Source: Rubrivivax sp.
GTDB taxonomy: Bacteria > Pseudomonadota > Gammaproteobacteria > Burkholderiales > Burkholderiaceae
Direction of reading: 5' to 3'
DNA length: 64,000 nucleotides
Assembly: GCA_016790225.1 (NCBI GenBank)
Contig: JAEUOZ010000052.1
Coordinates: forward strand, 1-64,000
A program made the translations under genes and the position numbers. Position 1 is the first letter of the stretch, and every line of letters starts with the position of its first letter. Of the stretch, positions 37,412-45,810 are shown piece after piece. Under the pieces are notes generated by a model, which saw only the letters and a list, made by a program, of their open reading frames with translations, was not told the DNA's origin and ran no database searches.

Positions 37412-38317
37412 ATGCCCGCCAGCCTCGAAGGCCGCCTCGTCGTCGCGATCAGCTCGCGGGCGCTGTTCGATTTCGAGGAAGAGAACAGCCTGTTCGAGGC
37501 CGCGGACGACCGCGCCTACATGCAGCTGCAGATGCAGCGGCTGGAGCAGCCCGCGCGCCCGGGCGTGGCGTTCTCCCTGGTGAACAAGCTGCTGGCGTTC
37601 AACGCGCCCGGCCTGCCGCGCGTGGAGGTTGTGATCCTGTCGCGCAACGACCCGGTCTCGGGCATGCGCGTGTTCCGCTCGGTGCAGCACTACGGCCTCA
37701 CGCTCGACCGCGGCGTGTTCACGCGCGGCCAGCCGCCGTGGCGCTATCTCAAGCCGCTGGCGGCCAACCTCTTCCTCAGCACCAACGACGCCGACGTGCG
37801 CAGCGCGCTGGCCGCCGGCGTGCCCGCCGCCCGCGTCTACCCCGACAGCGCGCGCGCCTCGGCCGCCCACCCCGGCGAGGTGCGCATCGCCTTCGACGGC
37901 GACGCCGTGCTGTTCAGCGACGAGGCCGAGCGCGTCTACCAGCGCGACGGCCTCACCGCCTTCCAGCACCACGAACGCGAGCGCGCCGCCACCCCGCTGG
38001 CCCCGGGCCCGTTCAAGCCGCTGCTGGAGGCCTTGCACCGCCTGCAACGCGAGCCGGCCGGCGGCATGGCGCTGCGCACCGCGCTGGTCACGGCGCGCAG
38101 CGCACCGGCACACGAGCGTGCGATCCGCACGTTGATGGCCTGGAACATCGACGTCGACGAGGCGATGTTTCTCGGCGGCCTGCCCAAAGGCACCTTCCTC
38201 GCCGAGTTCGAGCCCGACTTCTTCTTCGACGATCAGACCGGCCACATCGAGAACGCCGCGCCGCACGTGCCGGCCGGGCACGTGGCCTCGGGGGTGAGCA
38301 ACGATGGGCCGCGCTGA
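37412..38317 (+). CDS. 5'-nucleotidase (NT5_C-like / DUF-type 5_nucleotid family)
   Basis: 301 residues. Family words are VVAISSRALFDFEEENSLFE near the N-terminus, FSLVNKLLAFN, VVILSRNDPVSGMRVFRSV, RGVFTRGQPPWRYLKPL, LFLSTNDADVRSAL and IAFDGDAVLFSDEAERVY, the latter holding the HAD-like DxD. The C-terminal half has RTALVTARSAPAHERAIRTL and EAMFLGGLPKG. It hydrolyses nucleoside monophosphates in the cytosol. It overlaps the downstream hydrolase gene by 14 nt. Confidence 0.85.
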   Translation: MPASLEGRLVVAISSRALFDFEEENSLFEAADDRAYMQLQMQRLEQPARPGVAFSLVNKLLAFNAPGLPRVEVVILSRNDPVSGMRVFRSVQHYGLTLDRGVFTRGQPPWRYLKPLAANLFLSTNDADVRSALAAGVPAARVYPDSARASAAHPGEVRIAFDGDAVLFSDEAERVYQRDGLTAFQHHERERAATPLAPGPFKPLLEALHRLQREPAGGMALRTALVTARSAPAHERAIRTLMAWNIDVDEAMFLGGLPKGTFLAEFEPDFFFDDQTGHIENAAPHVPAGHVASGVSNDGPR

Positions 38318-39203
38318 GCGCGCCACCGCGCCGCCGCGCCCGCTCGGCGTGGAGCGCCTGCCGATGCCGCAAGCGCACCACGACGCCGCGCCGCTGGCCT
38401 TCTGGCCCGCCACGGCCGTGCCGCGCGGCGCCGGCGCAGGCACCCCGGCCGCGCTGGTGCTGCCGGCGCTGGGCGTGCCCGCAGGTGCCTACCGCCGGCT
38501 GGCCGAGGCGTTGAGCGAAGCCGGCACCGACACCGGCGTGGCGGAGTGGCGCGGCGGCGGAGCCAGCCCTGTGCGCGCCTCGCGCCGCGCGGACTGGGGC
38601 TACCTCGACCTGTTCCGCCACGAAGTGCTGGGCGGCATCGCCGCGCTGCGCGCGCGCCTGCCCGGCCGCTGCGTGGCCCTGGTCGGCCATTCGCTGGGCG
38701 GCCACCTCGGCCTGATGGCGCGCGCCGAGGCCGCACCGGGCCTGGCCGGCGTGCTCACCGTCGCCTCGGGCACGCCAACGCTGCGCTTCTTCGCGCCAAA
38801 GGTGCGCACCCAGCTGCGCTGGGTGCTGGCCGCGCACAGCCTCACGGGGCCGCTGCTGGGCTACTTCCCCGGCGAGCGCGTGGGCTTCGGCGGCCGCCAG
38901 CCCCGCCGCCTGATGGACGAGTGGGCGCTGCTGGCGCGCCTGGGCAAGTTCGAGATCGCCGGGCGCAACCTGCTCGAGCCGCACTCCGAGGCTGCGCGCC
39001 GCATCCCCGTGCACTCGCTGAGCCTGCCGCTGGACACCTACGCCCCGCGCGCCGCCACCGAGCACCTGCTGCAGCTGGCCCACGTCGGGCCCGAAGCGGT
39101 GGAACGCTTCGAGGGGCCGGGGCCGCTGGGGCACTTCGATTGGTTGAAGGAGCCGCAGGGGTTGGCGGCTCGCATGCACGAGTTGCTGACCGCCTGGGCC
39201 TAG
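38304..39203 (+). CDS. Alpha/beta hydrolase
   Basis: 299 residues. The nucleophile elbow is GHSLGGH with S130; LPALGVPAGAY (53-63) lies where the oxyanion loop is expected, and PLGHFDW near residue 278 supplies the likely catalytic His. It resembles the family of uncharacterised predicted alpha/beta hydrolases with a GxxAxxY start motif. Substrate unknown. The start lies inside the end of the nucleotidase gene, indicating co-translation. Confidence 0.78.
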   Translation: MGRAERATAPPRPLGVERLPMPQAHHDAAPLAFWPATAVPRGAGAGTPAALVLPALGVPAGAYRRLAEALSEAGTDTGVAEWRGGGASPVRASRRADWGYLDLFRHEVLGGIAALRARLPGRCVALVGHSLGGHLGLMARAEAAPGLAGVLTVASGTPTLRFFAPKVRTQLRWVLAAHSLTGPLLGYFPGERVGFGGRQPRRLMDEWALLARLGKFEIAGRNLLEPHSEAARRIPVHSLSLPLDTYAPRAATEHLLQLAHVGPEAVERFEGPGPLGHFDWLKEPQGLAARMHELLTAWA

Positions 39204-39297
39204 ACAAGACGAACTCCACGGTAGCCGCTCGCAACCTTTGGCCCACGGCCGACCCTCTTGGTACAAGGCCTCAGCGCTGTTGTCCCAAGGGTTGCCG

Positions 39298-41283
39298 ATG
39301 CTCGCCGCGAATCAATGTGCCTCGTACGCCGCTGAGTTCAGTGAATTCGTCCTGGCGGATCCGCTGGCCATCTTGGGCTGCTTAGCGCAAGGCCAAGGCG
39401 GCGACGTGAGCTCGGCTCAGCGAACAGCGTGGCAACGTCAGATCGGGATCTTGCAGGCGTCATTGCCAAAGGGTCAGCCTGGCGCAATCTGCTTCGAGTT
39501 CGTCGTACCACGCGTTGGCAAGCGCGCGGACAACATTCTGCTAATCGGCGATCGAATCGTCGTCATCGAGTTCAAGGTCGGGTCTGCCGACCACGATCTC
39601 GGCGCCAAGAAGCAGGTGATGGACTATGCACTCGACCTGAAGCACTTTCACATGGGCAGCCAAGCGGCAATCATCGTTCCTGTGCTGGTCGCGACCAATG
39701 CCCGCGCGGCCAAAGCCGAGCCTGCAGAGCCCGACCGCGACATCTGCCCTGTTGTGCTAACTAACGAGGCCTCACTCGCCGCCGTCTTGGTAGAAGTGGT
39801 GTCGCGAGCTGGCACGGCCGCACACTCTCCCACCGCGTGGTTCGCATCCGGCTATCGCCCGACCCCAACGATCGTTGAGGCGGCGCAGGCCCTCTATCAG
39901 GGCCATGGTGTCGCAGCGATCACGCGCTCAGAAGCCGGGGCCGACAACCTGGGCGCGACCACGGCCGCGATCGCCGAGGCGATCGAGCGTGCGCGAGCCC
40001 AGAACGAGAAGATCATCTGCTTGGTGACCGGTGTCCCCGGCGCCGGTAAGACGCTGGCCGGACTCAACCTTGTGTGTCAGCGGCAGCGTACCGATGCACA
40101 GGGCAATGAGCACGCGGTGTTCTTATCCGGCAACGGCCCGCTCGTGCGCGTGCTACAGGAGGCGCTCGCAAGGGACGAAGCAGCGCGCGTCACGGCAAGT
40201 GGCAAGAGGATCAACAAGAAGGATGCGCATCGAAAGGCGGTGACGTTCATCCAGAACATCCATCACTTTCGCGATGCGAGCCTGACAGACACTGCCGCCC
40301 CGGTTGAGCGCGTCGTAGTCTTTGATGAGGCACAGCGAGCCTGGGACCGCGATCAAGCATCGAAGTTCATGAAGCACAAGCGCAATCGGCCGAACTTCGA
40401 TGCCTCGGAGCCGGAGTTCCTGATTGGGGTCATGGATCGCCATGAGGGATGGGCGGCGATCGTGTGTTTGATCGGGGGTGGTCAGGAAATCAACACCGGC
40501 GAGGCGGGCCTCGCAGAGTGGCTGCGCGCCCTTCGTGATCGCTATCCCAACTGGCGGTTGTATATGCCCGCCCAGCTCGACTCGGTCGAACATCTGCGCG
40601 AGCTCGAGTTGGAGCCGCTGCGAGACCGAACGACTCGCCTTTCCTCAATGCACTTGGGTGTGTCACTGCGTTCGTTTCGGTCCGAGCGGCTGTCCGCGGG
40701 CATCTCAGCGCTGATGTCTGGGCAAGCGCAACGGGCAGCAGACGACTTGAAGGCGGTGCTTCCCCGATTTCCAATCGTCTTGACCCGCTCTCTGACGCAG
40801 GCCAGAACCTGGGTCCGACGAAGAGCAAGAGGTACTGAGCGATTCGGCCTGCTGGCGTCCTCAGGCGCCAAGCGCCTCAAGCCCCTCGGCATCAACATGG
40901 GCGGGCAGATTGACCCTTGTGTCTGGTTCCTGAACCCAGAGTCGGACGTGCGATCGTCTTGCTACTTGGAGGATGCGGCCAGCGAGTTTGACGTTCAGGG
41001 CTTGGAACTTGACTGGACGATCGTGGTTTGGGACGGCGACCTGCTGCACCAAGCCGACGGTTGGCGCTACCGCGCCTTCAGAGGAACACGCTGGCAAGAC
41101 ATCCACGATCAGAGCGCTCAGCGATACCGCCTCAACGCGTATCGAGTGCTACTGACACGGGCCCGGCAAGGCATGGTGGTCGTGGTGCCCCCCGGCGATG
41201 AGTTGGACCCAACGAGGCAACCGGCCTTTTACGATCCGACTTGGGCCTATCTGCAACGGGCGGGACTACCGCTGCTGCCCTAG
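39298..41283 (+). CDS. PD-(D/E)XK nuclease-like plus DUF2075 helicase fusion
   Basis: 661 residues from ATG 39298, which has AAGGG 8-12 nt upstream; a TTG at 39238 is also in frame. The N-terminal region has a PD-(D/E)XK-like pattern: E67, D78 in RADNILLIGD, and E91-F-K93 in VVIEFKVG. The DUF2075 (Schlafen-like SF1 helicase) core has Walker A GVPGAGKT (245-252), FDEAQRAWDRDQ (341-352), GGGQEINTGEAGL and the C-terminal SEFDVQGLELDW and YRVLLTRARQGMVV. Its base and codon use is visibly less GC-rich than its neighbours, pointing to horizontal transfer. Proteins of this build occur in defence islands. Confidence 0.82.
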   Translation: MLAANQCASYAAEFSEFVLADPLAILGCLAQGQGGDVSSAQRTAWQRQIGILQASLPKGQPGAICFEFVVPRVGKRADNILLIGDRIVVIEFKVGSADHDLGAKKQVMDYALDLKHFHMGSQAAIIVPVLVATNARAAKAEPAEPDRDICPVVLTNEASLAAVLVEVVSRAGTAAHSPTAWFASGYRPTPTIVEAAQALYQGHGVAAITRSEAGADNLGATTAAIAEAIERARAQNEKIICLVTGVPGAGKTLAGLNLVCQRQRTDAQGNEHAVFLSGNGPLVRVLQEALARDEAARVTASGKRINKKDAHRKAVTFIQNIHHFRDASLTDTAAPVERVVVFDEAQRAWDRDQASKFMKHKRNRPNFDASEPEFLIGVMDRHEGWAAIVCLIGGGQEINTGEAGLAEWLRALRDRYPNWRLYMPAQLDSVEHLRELELEPLRDRTTRLSSMHLGVSLRSFRSERLSAGISALMSGQAQRAADDLKAVLPRFPIVLTRSLTQARTWVRRRARGTERFGLLASSGAKRLKPLGINMGGQIDPCVWFLNPESDVRSSCYLEDAASEFDVQGLELDWTIVVWDGDLLHQADGWRYRAFRGTRWQDIHDQSAQRYRLNAYRVLLTRARQGMVVVVPPGDELDPTRQPAFYDPTWAYLQRAGLPLLP

Positions 41284-41313
41284 GAATTGATCAGTGTTGG
41301 TCCCGAAGGCAGG

Positions 41314-42297
41314 TCAGCGCTCCGCTTCTTGCGGCCCCACCCCCGCCGCCAGCGCCTGCTGGTCCGCGTGGTAGCTGCTGCGCACCAGCGCGCCCACCGC
41401 GGCGTGCGTGAAGCCCATCGCCTGCGCTTCGCTCTCGAACATCTTGAACGTGTCCGGGTGCACGTAGCGCCGCACCGGCAGATGGTGGCCGCTGGGCGCA
41501 AGGTACTGGCCGAGGGTCAGCATGTCGATGCCGTGCCTGCGCATGTCGCGCATGACCTGCAGGATCTCGTCGTCGGTTTCGCCCAGGCCCACCATCAGGC
41601 CGCTCTTGGTGGGCACGCCCGGCACCTCGGCCTTGAACTTCTTCAGCAGGTTCAGGCTGAAGGCGTAGTCGGAGCCCGGGCGCGCTTCCTTGTACAGGCG
41701 CGGCACGGTTTCCAGGTTGTGGTTCATCACGTCGGGCGGCGCGGCCTTCAGGATGCCTAACGCACGGTCGTCACGGCCGCGGAAGTCGGGCGTGAGGATC
41801 TCGATGCGCGTTGGCGGCGACAGCGCGCGCACCTGGCGGATGCAGTCGACGAAGTGCGCCGCGCCGCCGTCGCGCAGGTCGTCGCGGTCGACGCTGGTGA
41901 TGACCACGTACTTCAGCTTCAGCGCGGCGATGGTCTTGGCCAGGTTCGCCGGCTCCTCGGCGTCCAGCGGGTCGGGTCGGCCGTGGCCGACGTCGCAGAA
42001 CGGGCAGCGCCGCGTGCACTTGTCGCCCATGATCATGAAGGTGGCGGTGCCGTGGCCGAAGCACTCGCCGATGTTCGGGCAGCTGGCCTCTTCGCACACC
42101 GTGTGCAGGCGGTGCTCGCGCAGGATCTGCTTGATCTCGTAGAAGCGCGTGGAGGGCGAACCCGCCTTGACGCGAATCCACTCGGGCTTCTTCAGCATCT
42201 CGCCGCGCTCGACCGGGGCGATCTTGATCGGGATGCGCGCGGTCTTGGCCTCGGACTTCTGCTTGGCGGTGGGGTCGTAGGCCGGGGTGGAGGACAT
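41314..42297 (-). CDS. lipA: Lipoyl synthase
   Basis: A 327-residue radical-SAM enzyme that inserts two sulfurs into octanoyl-protein to make lipoyl groups. The auxiliary cluster cysteines are C68, C73, C79 ([13 protein letters not shown]) and the radical-SAM cysteines C94, C98, C101 (CTRRCPFC). The C-terminal RSSYHA motif is present. Length is normal. In related genomes lipB and lipA are usually adjacent; here a 2-kb plus-strand operon lies between them (lipB at 44602-45261). Confidence 0.97.
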   Translation of the reverse strand: MSSTPAYDPTAKQKSEAKTARIPIKIAPVERGEMLKKPEWIRVKAGSPSTRFYEIKQILREHRLHTVCEEASCPNIGECFGHGTATFMIMGDKCTRRCPFCDVGHGRPDPLDAEEPANLAKTIAALKLKYVVITSVDRDDLRDGGAAHFVDCIRQVRALSPPTRIEILTPDFRGRDDRALGILKAAPPDVMNHNLETVPRLYKEARPGSDYAFSLNLLKKFKAEVPGVPTKSGLMVGLGETDDEILQVMRDMRRHGIDMLTLGQYLAPSGHHLPVRRYVHPDTFKMFESEAQAMGFTHAAVGALVRSSYHADQQALAAGVGPQEAER

Positions 42298-42345
42298 GGG
42301 TTCGCAGCGCCGTTCGTCGGGGCGCTGATTCTAGTTTCGCACCTT

Positions 42346-42442
42346 GGCATGAGCCGCCATGGCATGAGCCGCCGGCGGGGTCTTCGGCCGCATGGCTTGC
42401 TTGCCCGCTTGCTTGCCCGCTTGCTTGCCCGCCTGCTTGCTC
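42346..42442. repeat. Two short tandem-repeat tracts upstream of the DUF4331 operon
   Basis: The first is a 15-bp direct repeat (GGCATGAGCCGCCAT at 42346 and again, less its last two bases, at 42361). The second is four 12-bp units GCTTGCTTGCCC at 42395, 42407, 42419 and, diverged, 42431. They lie in the 313-bp gap between the lipA start and the DUF4331 gene, which otherwise holds the ECF-like promoter. No gene is seen in the gap. Confidence 0.8.
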
Positions 42443-42525
42443 GCGAAGGCGAAACCTGCCTCCTACGCCCACGGCCCCGCATCGGATGCATGCCCGAGCG
42501 CCGCGCCGGGCCGCCGGCCCCGCCG

Positions 42526-42553
42526 ACATCCGCGGCACCCGCGCGGGCGTAAG
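42526..42553 (+). promoter_or_regulatory. Putative ECF (SigK-like) promoter of the DUF4331 operon
   Basis: ACATCC (42526-42531), a 16-nt spacer and CGTAAG (42548-42553), about 58 nt upstream of the ATG. The same pattern (GCATCC-N16-CGTAGA) precedes the ECF sigma gene at 47378. As I recall, SigK of Mycobacterium tuberculosis recognises a CCATCC -35 box; the anti-sigma here is also RskA-like. Inferred from two sites only. Confidence 0.5.
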
Positions 42554-42610
42554 TGGGCCTTGCCGGCACCCGATGCCGCCACCTCACGTTCACTTGCAGG
42601 AGCACCCGCC

Positions 42611-44176
42611 ATGTCCCGTTCATTCCGTGTGGCGCCCATCGTGGCCGCCCTTCTCGCCAGCGTCGCCGGCCTCGTGGCCGCGCCCGCCACGCAGGCTTCC
42701 AGCCACCGCGAGGCGCCGTTCATCACCACCGCGCCCAAGGTCGACGGCACCGACTTCTACATGTTCCGCAGCTACGAGCCCGGCCGCGACGGCTATGTGA
42801 CGCTGATCGCCAACTACCAGCCGCTGCAGGCCGCGTACGGCGGCCCGAACTACTTCAAGATGGACCCGAACGCGCTGTACGAGATCCACGTCGACAACAA
42901 CGGCGACGCCAGGGAAGACCTGACGTTCCAGTTCCGCTTCGAGAACAAGCTGGCCAACAACGGCAACGGCATCACGCTGTCGATCGGCGGCAAGGATGTC
43001 GCGATCCCGCTCACGCAAGGCGGCCAGATCACCGCGCCGGGCTCGGCGGCCAGCAACGTCGGCGAGAGCTACACCGTGACGCTCGTGCGCGGCGACCGCC
43101 GCGGCGGCCAGCGCGCCGCCGTCACCAACGCCTCGGGCGGCGGTACTTCGTTCCTCAAGCCCGTGGACAACATCGGCACCAAGACCATCCCCGACTACGC
43201 CGCCTACGCCGGCCAGCACATCTACACGGTCAACATCCCCGGCTGCAACATGCCCGGCAAGCTGTTCGTCGGCCAGCGCAAGGAGGCCTTCGCGGTCAAC
43301 CTGGGCACCATCTTCGATCTGGTGAACGCGCCGCTGGCGTTCATCACCGACCCCACCAAGATCGGCGCCGCGCCCAACACCATCGACGACGCCAACGTCA
43401 CGACGCTGGCGCTGGAAGTGCACAAGAGCTGCCTCACCAGCACGCCGGCGGGCACCGACCCGGTGATCGGCGGCTGGACCACCGCCAGCCTGCGCCAGGC
43501 GCGCCTGCTCGACCCCACGCCCAAGAGCGGCCACCAGGCCACCGACTTCAACGCCGGCGCCTGGGTGCAGGTGTCGCGCCTGGGCATGCCGCTGGTCAAC
43601 GAAGTGGTGATCGGCCTGAAGGACAAGGACAAGTTCAACGGCTCGCGGCCGGCCGGCGACGGCCAGTTCGCCGACTACGTGACGAACCCGGCGCTGCCCA
43701 AGCTGCTGGAGATCGCGCTGAACATCCCCGGCACGAGCCCCACCAACTTCCCGCGGCTGGACCTGGTGACCACGTTCCTCACCGGCATCCCCGGCGTGAA
43801 CAAGCCGGCGGGCAACGGCACACCTTCGGAGATGCTGCGCCTGAACACCGACATCGCACCGCAACCGTTCGCGCAGCAGAACCGCCTGGGCATCGTCGGC
43901 GCCATCCTCGGCGGCCAGCCCGACCGCGCCGGCTACCCCAACGGCCGCCGCCCGAAGGACGACGTGGTCGACATCTCGCTGGTGGCGGTGATGGGTGGCC
44001 TGTGCGTGGCCAACGGCAACACCAACGCGCTGGGCTTCGGCGCCGATTGCAACCCGGGCAAGGTGCCGCTGGGCGCCACGGCGTTCGCGCTGCACGACGG
44101 GGTTGACCAGGCAGTGGTGCCGCTGCTGCCGGGCTTCCCGTACCTCTTCACGCCCACGCCGGGCGCCGGCCAGTGA
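42611..44176 (+). CDS. Exported DUF4331 protein
   Basis: 521 residues with signal peptide (hydrophobic VAPIVAALLASVAGLVA, cleaved near AQAS). The DUF4331 start motif SSHREAPFITTAPKVDGTDF is exact; GTDFYMFRSYEPG and AYGGPNYFKMDPNALYEIHVD and the late YPNGRRPKDDVVDISLVA, given here in part, are also typical. The family is periplasmic and of unknown function, often under ECF sigma control. AGGAG (42598-42602) fixes the ATG. A small lipoprotein gene follows 38 bp later. Confidence 0.88.
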   Translation: MSRSFRVAPIVAALLASVAGLVAAPATQASSHREAPFITTAPKVDGTDFYMFRSYEPGRDGYVTLIANYQPLQAAYGGPNYFKMDPNALYEIHVDNNGDAREDLTFQFRFENKLANNGNGITLSIGGKDVAIPLTQGGQITAPGSAASNVGESYTVTLVRGDRRGGQRAAVTNASGGGTSFLKPVDNIGTKTIPDYAAYAGQHIYTVNIPGCNMPGKLFVGQRKEAFAVNLGTIFDLVNAPLAFITDPTKIGAAPNTIDDANVTTLALEVHKSCLTSTPAGTDPVIGGWTTASLRQARLLDPTPKSGHQATDFNAGAWVQVSRLGMPLVNEVVIGLKDKDKFNGSRPAGDGQFADYVTNPALPKLLEIALNIPGTSPTNFPRLDLVTTFLTGIPGVNKPAGNGTPSEMLRLNTDIAPQPFAQQNRLGIVGAILGGQPDRAGYPNGRRPKDDVVDISLVAVMGGLCVANGNTNALGFGADCNPGKVPLGATAFALHDGVDQAVVPLLPGFPYLFTPTPGAGQ

Positions 44177-44214
44177 GCCCCGTGGCCTGCTCACCAACGG
44201 AAAGGTATCGCACC

Positions 44215-44481
44215 ATGAAGACGAAGACGATCGGCCTCGCCGCCGCGCTCGGCGCCTCGGCCCTGCTGCTGGCCGCCTGCGGTGGCGGCGGCAGCTACGA
44301 AGAGCCGGTGGCGGCCGAAGACCCCGGCGCCGTGCCGGCCAGCGCGGCCAGTTCGGTGGCCACGTGGTTCGCGTTCGCCAAGGCGCTGACCAACAGCGAC
44401 TCGGCCGACGCGCTCTCGCTGGCCAAGGTGAGCACGCTGCCGGTCAGCGACACCGAGGAGCCGCTGCCGCTCGGGCCCTGA
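44215..44481 (+). CDS. Small lipoprotein downstream of DUF4331
   Basis: 88 residues. The signal peptide ends with lipobox LAAC (Cys near residue 22) followed by GGGGSYEEP, a flexible linker. The rest (VATWFAFAKALTNSDSADALSLAKV) has no family I recognise. An AAAGG ribosome site (44201-44205) supports the ATG over an upstream GTG. It probably forms an operon with the DUF4331 gene. Confidence 0.7.
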   Translation: MKTKTIGLAAALGASALLLAACGGGGSYEEPVAAEDPGAVPASAASSVATWFAFAKALTNSDSADALSLAKVSTLPVSDTEEPLPLGP

Positions 44482-44500
44482 GCGCCGAAACGGCCTCGAG

Positions 44501-44542
44501 GGGCCCAAGCGGGCCCAAGCGGCCCCAAGCGGCCCCAAGCGG
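44501..44542. repeat. Four 10-bp tandem repeats after the DUF4331 operon
   Basis: GGGCCCAAGC twice, then GGCCCCAAGC twice, then GG. It begins 20 bp after the lipoprotein stop, between convergent transcripts (lipB comes from the other side). GGGCCC/GGCCCC units could pair with each other, so a weak terminator role is possible. Confidence 0.8.
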
Positions 44543-44601
44543 AGGCTAGGCGCCCCACAAGCCCCCGCGGGCCGGCAGTCGCCGCGCCGCGGGGCGCGCT
44601 C

Positions 44602-45261
44602 TCACCCAAGGCGCCGCACGAGGCTTTGCGCAAGCCGCCGTGCGGCGTCTTGCCATGTGCAGCGCACGCCCAGGCTCGCCAGGTCGGTGGTCACGAGCCC
44701 CCTGTAGCCGCACGGGTCGATGCGGGTGAACGGCTCGAGGTCCATCGCCACGTTGAGCGCCACGCCGTGGTAGCTGCAGTGGCTGCTCACCTTGATGCCC
44801 AGCGCGGCGATCTTGGCCAGGCCGGCCAGCGGCGCCGCCGGGTCCGCCTGCAGCACCGCGTGGCCAAACGGATCGGCCAGCTGCACGTACACGCCCGGCG
44901 CCGTGCGCACGCGGTGGCCGGTGACGCCGAACTCGGCGAGCACGTCGATCACCGACTGCTCCAACCGGAACACGTACTCCTTGACGAAGTAGCCGCGGCG
45001 CTTGAGGTCCAGCAGCGGATAGGCCACCACCTGCCCGGGGCCGTGGTAGGTCACCTGCCCGCCGCGGTCGGTGCGCACGACGGAAATTTCCCTGGCGCCA
45101 AGCACATGTTCGTCGCGGCCGGCGATGCCTTGCGTGAACACCGGGTCGTGCTCGACGAGCCACAGCTCGTCGTCGGTGTCGGCGCGGCGCGCGCGGGTGA
45201 ACTCGCGCATCGCGGCTTCGACTTCGGCGTAGGGGCGGCGGCCGAGTTCGCGCAGTTGCAT
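44602..45261 (-). CDS. lipB: Octanoyl-[acyl-carrier-protein]:protein octanoyltransferase
   Basis: A 219-residue enzyme that moves octanoate from ACP to lipoyl domains, the substrate for LipA. The motifs are [21 protein letters not shown] (65-85, shown in family alignments as RGGxxTYHGPGQ), K157 in [12 protein letters not shown] and the catalytic C184 in IDPCGYRGL. Length is normal. It lies 2.3 kb upstream of lipA on the same strand, separated by the opposing DUF4331 operon. Confidence 0.95.
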   Translation of the reverse strand: MQLRELGRRPYAEVEAAMREFTRARRADTDDELWLVEHDPVFTQGIAGRDEHVLGAREISVVRTDRGGQVTYHGPGQVVAYPLLDLKRRGYFVKEYVFRLEQSVIDVLAEFGVTGHRVRTAPGVYVQLADPFGHAVLQADPAAPLAGLAKIAALGIKVSSHCSYHGVALNVAMDLEPFTRIDPCGYRGLVTTDLASLGVRCTWQDAARRLAQSLVRRLG

Positions 45262-45414
45262 CGGCGCAGTCTATGGGGAATGCCAGTGCCAGGCCGGGGG
45301 CACGGCGTGGTCGCGACTTGCCGACTTGCCGGGCTGCAGGATCGCAAGATCGAGAGCTTGGGGGATGCGGCTGAGCGCGAGTGTGAAAAGGAAGGCAAGT
45401 CGGCCGCGGTGGCG

Positions 45415-45533
45415 CGCGCCAAGGCCACCGGGCGGTCGGCGCCGCTCATGTCCTTTTTCGAGTGCCCTGCTGCGCAGGTCACTCGAATGCACCCTTTACT
45501 TCGCTATGCCGACCGCCCGGTGGCCTTGGCGCG
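45415..45533. repeat. Palindromic element A (119 bp, 26-bp perfect arms)
   Basis: Arms at 45415-45440 and 45508-45533 are perfect reverse complements (26 bp). Inside is a second stem, TTCGAGTG (45457-45464) with CACTCGAA (45480-45487), extended by CCTG/CAGG. The core (ATGTCCTTTTT ... ACCCTTTACTTCGCT) is similar to the reverse complement of element B 50 bp further on. It lies between lipB and the anti-sigma gene. Confidence 0.85.
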
Positions 45534-45578
45534 GGCACGCGCTCGGTGTTCGAGCGCCCGTACTCCCAGCCGGGTGCC

Positions 45579-45696
45579 GGATCGGGCCGACGGGGTGCCC
45601 AGCGCAGCGAAATCAAGGGGGCATCTGAGGGCCTTGCGTTAGCCAGGCCCTCAGAAGAGGACATTCGCGGAGCTGGGCACCCCGTCGGCCCGATCC
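45579..45696. repeat. Palindromic element B (118 bp, 25-bp perfect arms), inverted relative to A
   Basis: Arms at 45579-45603 and 45672-45696 are perfect reverse complements (25 bp). The inner stem is TCTGAGGGCCT (45624-45634) with AGGCCCTCAGA (45645-45655). Read on the minus strand its core (ATGTCCTCTTC ... GCCCCCTTGATTTCGCT) aligns with the plus-strand core of element A, though arm sequences differ. The pair looks like a REP/BIME- or MITE-like mobile palindrome. Confidence 0.85.
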
Positions 45697-45810
45697 CGCG
45701 CGAACCTGCGGTGTGCGCTGAATTGAGTTCAGTCCGCGACCTGACAGTTCAGTTCAGTTCAGTTCACCCGAACCCACCGATCCCAAGGGCCTGTCGCGCA
45801 CGCAAGCCCG

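Larger units (their letters stand above)
45262..45810. other. 549-bp intergenic region between lipB and the anti-sigma gene
   Basis: It contains palindromic elements A and B, plus a 5-bp tandem tract (AGTTC four times, 45746-45765) near the 3' end of the anti-sigma gene. The lipB promoter should be at the left end. No credible gene; the open frames seen here are by-products of the palindromes. Confidence 0.6.

Noticed and set aside
45415..45534. Rho-independent terminator of lipB-side transcripts
   Set aside because: Arms are far too long and separated by a 67-nt interior, and no T tract follows on either strand.
45415..45696. Integron attC site or CRISPR repeat
   Set aside because: No GTTRRRY/RYYYAAC core pairs in the right places, no integrase, and only two inverted copies without spacers.
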